Of a stretch of 64,000 bases of DNA, positions 62,886-64,000 are shown piece by piece (within the stretch, counting starts at the first letter, position 1; each line of letters begins with the position of its first letter). The stretch is from NCBI GenBank assembly GCA_944341895.1, contig CALVMB010000002.1, forward strand, positions 53,025 through 117,024, in the 5' to 3' direction. Under the pieces are notes generated by a model that worked only from the letters and a program-made list of their open reading frames with translations, was not told where the DNA came from and made no database searches. A program made the position numbers and the translations under genes. Origin of the DNA: an uncultured Clostridia bacterium (GTDB lineage Bacteria > Bacillota > Clostridia > Christensenellales > Borkfalkiaceae).

Positions 62886-64000
62886 ATGGCAAAAAAATAT
62901 TGCTACCTTTTCTCGGAAGGCAATGCAAAGATGCGCGAACTCCTCGGCGGCAAGGGCGCGAACCTTGCAGAGATGACCAACATCGGTCTTCCCGTGCCGC
63001 AGGGCTTCACGATCTCCACGGAAGCATGCACGCAGTACTATGAGGACGGCAGGCAGATCAATCCGTCCATCCAGGCGGAGATCATGGAGTATATCGACAA
63101 GATGGAGAACATCTGCGGCAAGAAGTTCGGCGATAAAGAGAACCCCTTGCTCGTCTCCGTCCGTTCGGGCGCGCGCGCTTCCATGCCCGGCATGATGGAC
63201 ACCATCCTCAACCTCGGTCTCAACGAAGAAGTGGTCGAGACCATCGCGGCAAAATCCGGCAATCCCCGCTGGGCGTGGGACTGCTATCGCCGTTTCATCC
63301 AGATGTATTCCGACGTCGTCATGGAAGTCGGCAAAAAATATTTTGAACAACTCATCGACAAGATGAAGGAAAAGAAGGGCGTCACACAGGACGTCGAACT
63401 GACGGCGGACGACCTCAAAGAACTCGCCAACCAGTTCAAGGCCGAATATAAAGAGAAGATCGGCTCCGACTTCCCGTCCGACCCGAAGGAACAGCTCTTC
63501 GGCGCGATCAAAGCGGTCTTCCGTTCGTGGGACAACCCCCGTGCGAACGTCTACCGCATGGATCACGACATCCCGTACAGTTGGGGCACGGCCGTCAACG
63601 TCCAGATGATGGCGTTCGGCAACATGGGCGACAACTGCGGCACGGGCGTCGCGTTCACGCGTAACCCCGCCACCGGCGAAAAGGGCCTGATGGGCGAATT
63701 CCTCACCAACGCACAGGGCGAGGACGTCGTCGCGGGCGTCCGTACCCCGATGCCCATCTCCAAGATGGCAGACGTATTCCCCGATGTGTATAAACAGTTC
63801 CAGGATGTCTGCAAGATCCTCGAAAATCATTACCGCGACATGCAGGATATGGAGTTCACCGTCGAAAACGAAAAACTCTACATGCTGCAGACGCGTAACG
63901 GCAAACGTACCGCCGCCGCCGCGATCAAGATCGCGTGCGACCTCATCGACGAGGGCATGATCACCGAGCAGGAAGCGCTCATGCAGATCGACGCGAAGTC
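62886..64000 (+). CDS. ppdK: Pyruvate, phosphate dikinase, 3' end missing
   Basis: PPDK interconverts pyruvate, ATP and phosphate with PEP, AMP and pyrophosphate; in anaerobic Bacillota it often works in glycolysis or PEP synthesis. The frame stays open to the window end, giving 371 of about 880 residues. The N-terminal nucleotide-binding domain is visible: LLGGKGANLAEMTNIGLPVP (about 20-39), SVRSGARASMPGMMDTILNLG, GNMGDNCGTGVAFTRNP and EFTVENEKLYMLQTRNGKRT. The phosphohistidine domain lies beyond the window. AGGAGGAAA precedes the ATG at 62886. Confidence 0.95.
   Translation, partial: MAKKYCYLFSEGNAKMRELLGGKGANLAEMTNIGLPVPQGFTISTEACTQYYEDGRQINPSIQAEIMEYIDKMENICGKKFGDKENPLLVSVRSGARASMPGMMDTILNLGLNEEVVETIAAKSGNPRWAWDCYRRFIQMYSDVVMEVGKKYFEQLIDKMKEKKGVTQDVELTADDLKELANQFKAEYKEKIGSDFPSDPKEQLFGAIKAVFRSWDNPRANVYRMDHDIPYSWGTAVNVQMMAFGNMGDNCGTGVAFTRNPATGEKGLMGEFLTNAQGEDVVAGVRTPMPISKMADVFPDVYKQFQDVCKILENHYRDMQDMEFTVENEKLYMLQTRNGKRTAAAAIKIACDLIDEGMITEQEALMQIDAK

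Overview
The window is a GC-rich stretch of about 64 kb from a bacterial chromosome, most likely a Clostridia-type Bacillota (Firmicutes) genome from a gut or plant-fibre habitat. The evidence is the housekeeping gene order yicC-rpoZ-priA-def-fmt-rsmB-rlmN-rpe-thiN-spoVM-like-rpmB-yloU-yloV-recG, a yqzL-recO pair, a T-box leader before ilvB, AGGAGG-type ribosome binding sites, and class I lysyl-tRNA synthetase. The spoVM-like peptide gene hints at a spore-forming ancestry. No phage, insertion sequence, CRISPR array, rRNA or tRNA gene was found.

Layout. 1-7780: L-arabinose and plant-glycan use (FGGY kinase cut by the window edge, araD, araA, GH36 alpha-galactosidase, GH127 beta-L-arabinofuranosidase). 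7932-15743: single genes (thioesterase, TIM-barrel isomerase, pgi, DUF3810 protein, CMP-kinase-like and TtcA-like pair, adenine deaminase). 15804-18437: T-box leader with ilvB-ilvN. 18654-26385: ychF, argS, gph-like phosphatase, DUF6062 protein, lipid kinase, class I lysS carrying an extra tRNA-binding domain. 26517-32539: an AraC regulator divergent from a sugar cluster (two Gfo/Idh/MocA dehydrogenases, two xylose-isomerase-like TIM barrels, a ThuA-like protein, an Ig-like lipoprotein). 32663-35266: an unknown membrane protein, rpsU, an unknown gene, a leftward hairpin array and a small XRE regulator. 35522-54001: DNA repair and translation genes (pcrA, ligA, yicC to recG). 54192-60384: an eight-gene his operon. 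60799 to the end: DRE-TIM aldolase, yqzL, recO and the start of ppdK.

How the parts work together. GH127 and GH36 would release arabinose and galactose, and AraA, the kinase and AraD carry arabinose to xylulose 5-phosphate; Rpe and Pgi link to central metabolism and PPDK to the PEP/pyruvate node. The AraC-controlled cluster resembles NAD-dependent 3-keto-glycoside pathways but its substrate is unknown. IlvB/IlvN appear to be controlled by uncharged tRNA, probably tRNA-Val. The his operon covers every step except the HisC aminotransferase and histidinol-phosphate phosphatase.

Most intergenic regions hold recognisable sigma-A promoters (usually a 17-bp spacer) and strong hairpin terminators. 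The most unusual non-coding items are (i) a modular, hairpin-forming dispersed repeat in three long intergenic regions, (ii) a run of leftward hairpins behind a consensus promoter whose spacer is a perfect operator-like palindrome next to a small XRE gene, and (iii) two opposite promoters sharing one -10 region between the AraC gene and the keto-sugar cluster.
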